NCBI GenBank assembly: GCA_019914995.1
Contig: CM034135.1
Location: forward strand, 498,501-562,500
DNA from: Acanthochlamys bracteata
Taxonomy: Eukaryota; Streptophyta; Magnoliopsida; Pandanales; Velloziaceae
Direction of reading: 5' to 3'
Length of the DNA stretch: 64,000 nucleotides
A model generated the notes under the pieces. The model was not told where the DNA came from, searched no databases, and saw only the letters and a program-made list of their open reading frames with translations. The position numbers and the translations under genes were made by a program. This document shows positions 60,554 to 64,000 of the stretch, piece after piece. Positions within the stretch are counted from its first letter, which is position 1; each line of letters begins with the position of its first letter.

Positions 60554-62562
60554 CCTCTTGTTAAAAGTCCGCATAGCCAGATGTGCTTCATCTTCAATGT
60601 ACTGAGTAAAGAAAAGCTCAGAAGTTGTCATGTTCAATGTACTGAGTAAATCACTTGAAGACAGCTCAGCCAGCATTGTCAACTCCCTCAACTTCTGTTC
60701 AAGCAGTATACTTAGTGCATCACCACCTAGAACAGTTGAACTAAGAGATGGCTTTTCGTTGTTGCCAAAGCTTCCTGCAGTATCCTCACCAGAAGTCCCA
60801 AAACAAAATCCTTTCCTTCTATCAGAAATTCCCGCAATATCACTAGATGTCTGCAACCACAGTAATGGTTTAACCAAAGGGAATTGAATGTGAATCACGC
60901 TATATTGGAAACAATTGTGCCGCTATCATCCAACCACCTTGAATCAAATATCACAACATTTTGCTGGACACTTCTTTCTTGTCCAACAGGTATATTATCA
61001 GCTGGCCAGAAATGTCTGGAATATGGATTTCTATCTATTAACCTTTTGTTGCGAGGGTAATCTCTGGTACCTGAATTTAGACTATCATCCTCATGATTAG
61101 AAGATGCGAGATCTCCCTTCGAAAAAGTCTTAGATTTCCTAGATGACAATTTTCACCCTTGTTCCTACTAGAAGAAGAATCTCCTGGAACAAATTTGCTT
61201 ACTTGTTGATTTGGAATGACTGCCTGGATCTTAGCTTTGCCTTACTTGTCATACTGTTCTGATTCTGGTTATTTTGCCGAAGAACAGATGATGTACTGGC
61301 TGCTGATGACTTTCTAAGTTGCCTATTCCTTTGGTTATTCTATTGGTCCTTGATCTGTCGCCTGAAATTCACTCTCCCCATAGTTTTTGCGCCTACCATA
61401 CTCTTACTTCCAATGTTGAAATTGTCTCTTCGCTCAACTTTCGCTTGGACTACAAGTGATACAGATTTTCCCTTACCTTGTGCAATGAACGGAGTAGACT
61501 CTTCAGTATCTTCGGAAGACTTAGAGGTGACAAAATCATCTGATCAGTTCCAACTCCTATCCGAAGATTGCCCTTTCAGACACCTTATGGCACTTGATTC
61601 AGCAAACTGCCTGGCTGTCTCGCGTAGCCTTTTAGGTCTCTGAGAGGTTGGAGAAAGGTCCTTTTGCATTGCGAACTTTCAGGGGGATTCGAAGTGTTCC
61701 AAACGATGAAATTCTACTCCTGCTGTTGGTTTGGAGTCCAGGATCAAGGATCTTAGGTGCTGCTTCATAAATGTGTGCTGCATTCTTTGGGGAAATAAAC
61801 CAAGGGTTTTTAATTGGCGACAACAAGTTATGGTGGGTAAGCAAGAGAGGCTTAGCCGATTGAGGAGGCAATGTTTCAGTCTGAAACCTTTCAATTGGAC
61901 TAGGCAGCTTCAGAGTCCTTAAATCCACTGGCTTTCTAGGAAAGACTGTCTGCTCTACTCAAACCTCGACCAAAATGATCATCAATGAAGAAATCAGAGC
62001 CTGCTTTCTGTCTATGATTGTTTCGAGAGATTTTGGGTCAAATAGCAGAGTCAGTATGGCTCGGAAACACCAGAGGTAGGGGGAGCATCCAACCCCATAA
62101 GCCGAGCCACCACCCCTGGAGCCTTCATCCCTAGCCCTTCTTCATCTGTTAGTGAAGAAGCACAACTACAGTCACTGTTTCATTTCACGCTCAATATTCC
62201 CAGAATCTCATCTTCATCAATTTGTCGAACACACAAAAAATTAAGGTTCATAACAACAATGACCACTAGGAGCCACTACCTACCATGCCAATCTGAGAAT
62301 GCGGAACATGACCACTGGAGAGCTCCCCATTTTTTCTTCCTTCTAGTAGAGTTACAGCAAAAAGTTAGAGATTTTGACTACACTTTATTATACTAAACAT
62401 GATGAAGAGCAACGAGCGATTACTAGCCTTTTGACCTAAAAAGAAAGAACATTTACCAGGTGAAGAATTTCCACTTGAAGAAAGCTTCCTCCGAGACGTT
62501 CGGTTCCAGTCAAATAAGTCAAAGAAATCGCTAGCTTTTGAACGCCTCTTTTCTTCTCCCAT

Positions 62563-63290
62563 CTTTTACTTACATAAACTTCTCGAACCAGAATCCGAAG
62601 AGAAAATCAGCAATGCTGCTGACTTCACTCATTGTCTAGCAAAACCACCACAGGCTGCCAAAAAAAGCTTCTTTTCTTTAAAAAATTAAGAATCAACACA
62701 ATCTAACGACAAAAACGAAAATGTGAATCAAATCAATCAACAAAAAAGATCAAGAGATCTCGAAAAATCTTACTCCAGTCGAAAAATCTCCCAGAAATCA
62801 TGGCTAGGTTAGGATTTCGCTGGAAAATGAAAAAAAGAGTTTTTTTTATTCGGTCAAGAGCGGAGTTTTCAGGTGGATAGAATGAAGGAGAGCAAAGTAT
62901 GATCCGAGAGAGAGAGAGAGAGCGAGCGAGCGAGAGAGACAACAGATGAAGGGCCATTTTTGGACTTTATTTCATATTATTTTATTCTTTTTGTGTTTTA
63001 TAATCAAATATCTTTTTGTGTTTTATATTCAAAAAATTATTGAGTAGCCTCGTGGGACCCTCTAGAGCTCCAACGTATCTATTTTGATATTCCTTACTCT
63101 TGACTCGAGACTGATTCCCTCCGGTGTCTTATGAAAACAGCAAACAGCAACCAGTAGTTATAATAATATGGTACAAACCCCATTGCGCCTTCTTAGTTAA
63201 TGGGCCTACTAAGGCCCAATGTATTTGAATATTAACGCAGCCTTCGCCTTTTTATTTTCTTTGACGAAAACCAAAAACACCCTGCAAACA
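62563..63290. other. Divergent promoter region between the DUF4378 pseudogene and PUR5
   Basis: No gene. It contains the old leader of the minus-strand pseudogene (with a GA microsatellite) and the promoter and leader of the plus-strand PUR5 gene. Confidence 0.5.
62906..62939 (+). repeat. (GA)n/(GAGC)n microsatellite
   Basis: GA units interrupted by three GC-containing units, in the former leader of the DUF4378 pseudogene. Confidence 0.9.
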
Positions 63291-64000
63291 ATGGCGACAA
63301 ACAGAACCGCCCTTAATGCGGCGGCGAAGGGCGGAGCTGCCGCGACAGCGGACCGCAGGATCTTTGCTAGAGTTTCATTGCTTAGAAAGCCGGAAAAAGT
63401 TTCATTTGAGCGGCACGTGAAAGGGGGATGGAATAGTACGGCGGCAGTTTGGTGCGCCGCCGGCCAGCCCGGTGGTGGCGGTGGAGGAGGCGTAAAAGGG
63501 ATGACGTATAAGGGAGCTGGTGTGGATATAGATGCTGGGATGGAGCTGGTTAAAAGGATTGGTAAAATGGCGCCAGGGATCGGCGGGTTTGGTGGATTGT
63601 TCCCTCTTGGTAATTTATTGGTCTCTCTCATTTTATTTGTTTCTAGGAACTGATTATCATTAGATTGATTCTTGGAGTTCTTTCAATTCGAGTTGTTCTT
63701 ATTTAATCAAGACAAATGTGGTGTAGAATTGATTTGTGCTTAAATTGGATTGAATTGGAATGTTTAGTGATGCGTAGTTGAGCATCGGTTGGTTTGGTTT
63801 TGATATGAAGGACACAGTACAAAGATACAGCCTTTATTGAGCTAATATAAACAAAGCAGTGTCTTTGCTAATCAATCAGTTGCCTCTCTTGGCTTCATTA
63901 GTGGTAGAGTGTTGACTGAATTGCTTTGCTTTTCTGATCAGGTGATTCTTACCTTGTTGCTGGTACTGATGGAGTTGGGACAAAGCTTAAGCTTGCATTT
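63291..64000 (+). CDS. PUR5: AIR synthetase (phosphoribosylformylglycinamidine cyclo-ligase), 5' part
   Basis: Exon 1 (63291-63609) and the start of exon 2 (63942 to beyond the window) are visible. The N-terminal ~70 residues (MATNRTALNAAAKGGAAATA onward) are Ala/Arg/Ser-rich with a Gly run, fitting an organelle transit peptide. The mature part begins MTYKGAGVDIDAGMELVKRI, then PGIGGFGGLFPLG, and exon 2 gives DSYLVAGTDGVGTKLKLAF, the ATP-binding start of the PurM fold. The enzyme closes the imidazole ring of AIR in purine synthesis, in plastids and mitochondria of plants. The gene is cut by the window edge, so completeness cannot be judged. The long minus-strand frame opposite exon 1 is a shadow. 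Confidence 0.93.

Larger units (their letters stand above)
58892..62562 (-). pseudogene. DUF4378 / VARLMGL-type (LONGIFOLIA/TRM-like) pseudogene
   Basis: The minus strand carries a plant DUF4378 protein gene in pieces. It begins at 62562 with MGEEKRRSKASDFFDLFDWN. A middle block (61928-61632) reads LPPQSAKPLLLTHHNLLSPI then KNAAHIYEAAPKILDPG, family-typical wording. Blocks at 61630-60895 keep the family pattern but contain in-frame stops. GGDALSILLEQKLRELT lies near 60730-60690. The DUF4378 end (59550-58892) has KREVLFDCINDCVN and DLVDKDMSS-like wording, then a TGA where Trp is expected (~59127), a frameshift near 58950, and finally VDEIVVDIPIAGM. A copia scrap and a MITE-like element sit inside. 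With these lesions no full protein can form. The family acts at microtubules in cell elongation; this copy looks dead. Confidence 0.85.

Noticed and set aside
63209-63631. 140-aa Pro-rich minus-strand frame
   Set aside because: It is the shadow of PUR5 exon 1, which shows clear PurM-family motifs on the plus strand.
1-64000. tRNA, rRNA and CRISPR features
   Set aside because: No tRNA-like T-arm with paired acceptor ends, no rRNA-like stretch and no regularly spaced repeats were seen on reading; a tRNAscan or Infernal run would settle this.

Overview
The window is nuclear DNA of a flowering plant, almost certainly a eudicot. The genes are split by short AT-rich GT-AG introns. They encode plant-type families (peroxisomal acyl-activating enzyme, R2R3-MYB, PPR proteins, GDSL lipases, plant GH3 beta-xylosidase), and the gaps between them are very AT-rich. 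I could not fix the species. All gene names rest on protein patterns recognised by eye, not on database searches.

Layout: a zinc-knuckle/SR-like protein on the minus strand (1.2-2.4 kb); calreticulin (3.0-6.9 kb); the SAR1 GTPase (8.2-10.9 kb); a peroxisomal AAE7/ACN1-type acyl-CoA ligase (11.9-14.4 kb); a 4.5 kb gap; a GH3 beta-xylosidase (19.0-23.1 kb); a broken BRCT-protein relic on the minus strand (23.8-25.2 kb); an intronless PPR40-type gene (25.7-27.8 kb); TAF13 (29.5-31.1 kb); a decayed PPR pseudogene on the minus strand (31.5-32.8 kb); ERdj3B on the minus strand (33.2-36.4 kb); a 4 kb AT-rich gap with MITE-like and tandem repeats; an R2R3-MYB of flavonol-regulator type (40.6-44.1 kb); an uncharacterised RRM-like, probably mitochondrial protein (44.5-47.0 kb); a tandem GDSL pair, the first copy a pseudogene (47.3-48.8 kb) and the second intact (50.0-51.6 kb); a PDI-like 2-1 protein (52.1-55.9 kb); RPA3 (57.3-58.3 kb); a DUF4378 pseudogene on the minus strand holding a copia reverse-transcriptase scrap and a MITE (58.9-62.6 kb); and the 5' part of PUR5/AIR synthetase running off the right edge (63.3 kb onward).

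Functionally, four genes belong to the early secretory pathway: calreticulin, PDIL2-1 and ERdj3B fold proteins in the ER, and SAR1 starts COPII budding. The upstream regions of the three folding genes hold ER-stress-type elements. The ERdj3B one is an exact CCAAT-N9-CCACG, the PDI one has a single mismatch and runs into an ACGT-core UPRE-like site, and the calreticulin one is imperfect. The other genes act in unrelated processes (TFIID, replication, purine synthesis, cell wall, mitochondrial respiration).

The least ordinary signals are two near-perfect hairpins in introns of calreticulin and SAR1, an in-frame stop-free intron in the xylosidase gene, matching intron positions before both CGHC sites of the PDI gene, and a family of AT-rich inverted-repeat elements. 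I saw no tRNA or rRNA gene, no CRISPR array and no clearly new multi-gene system.
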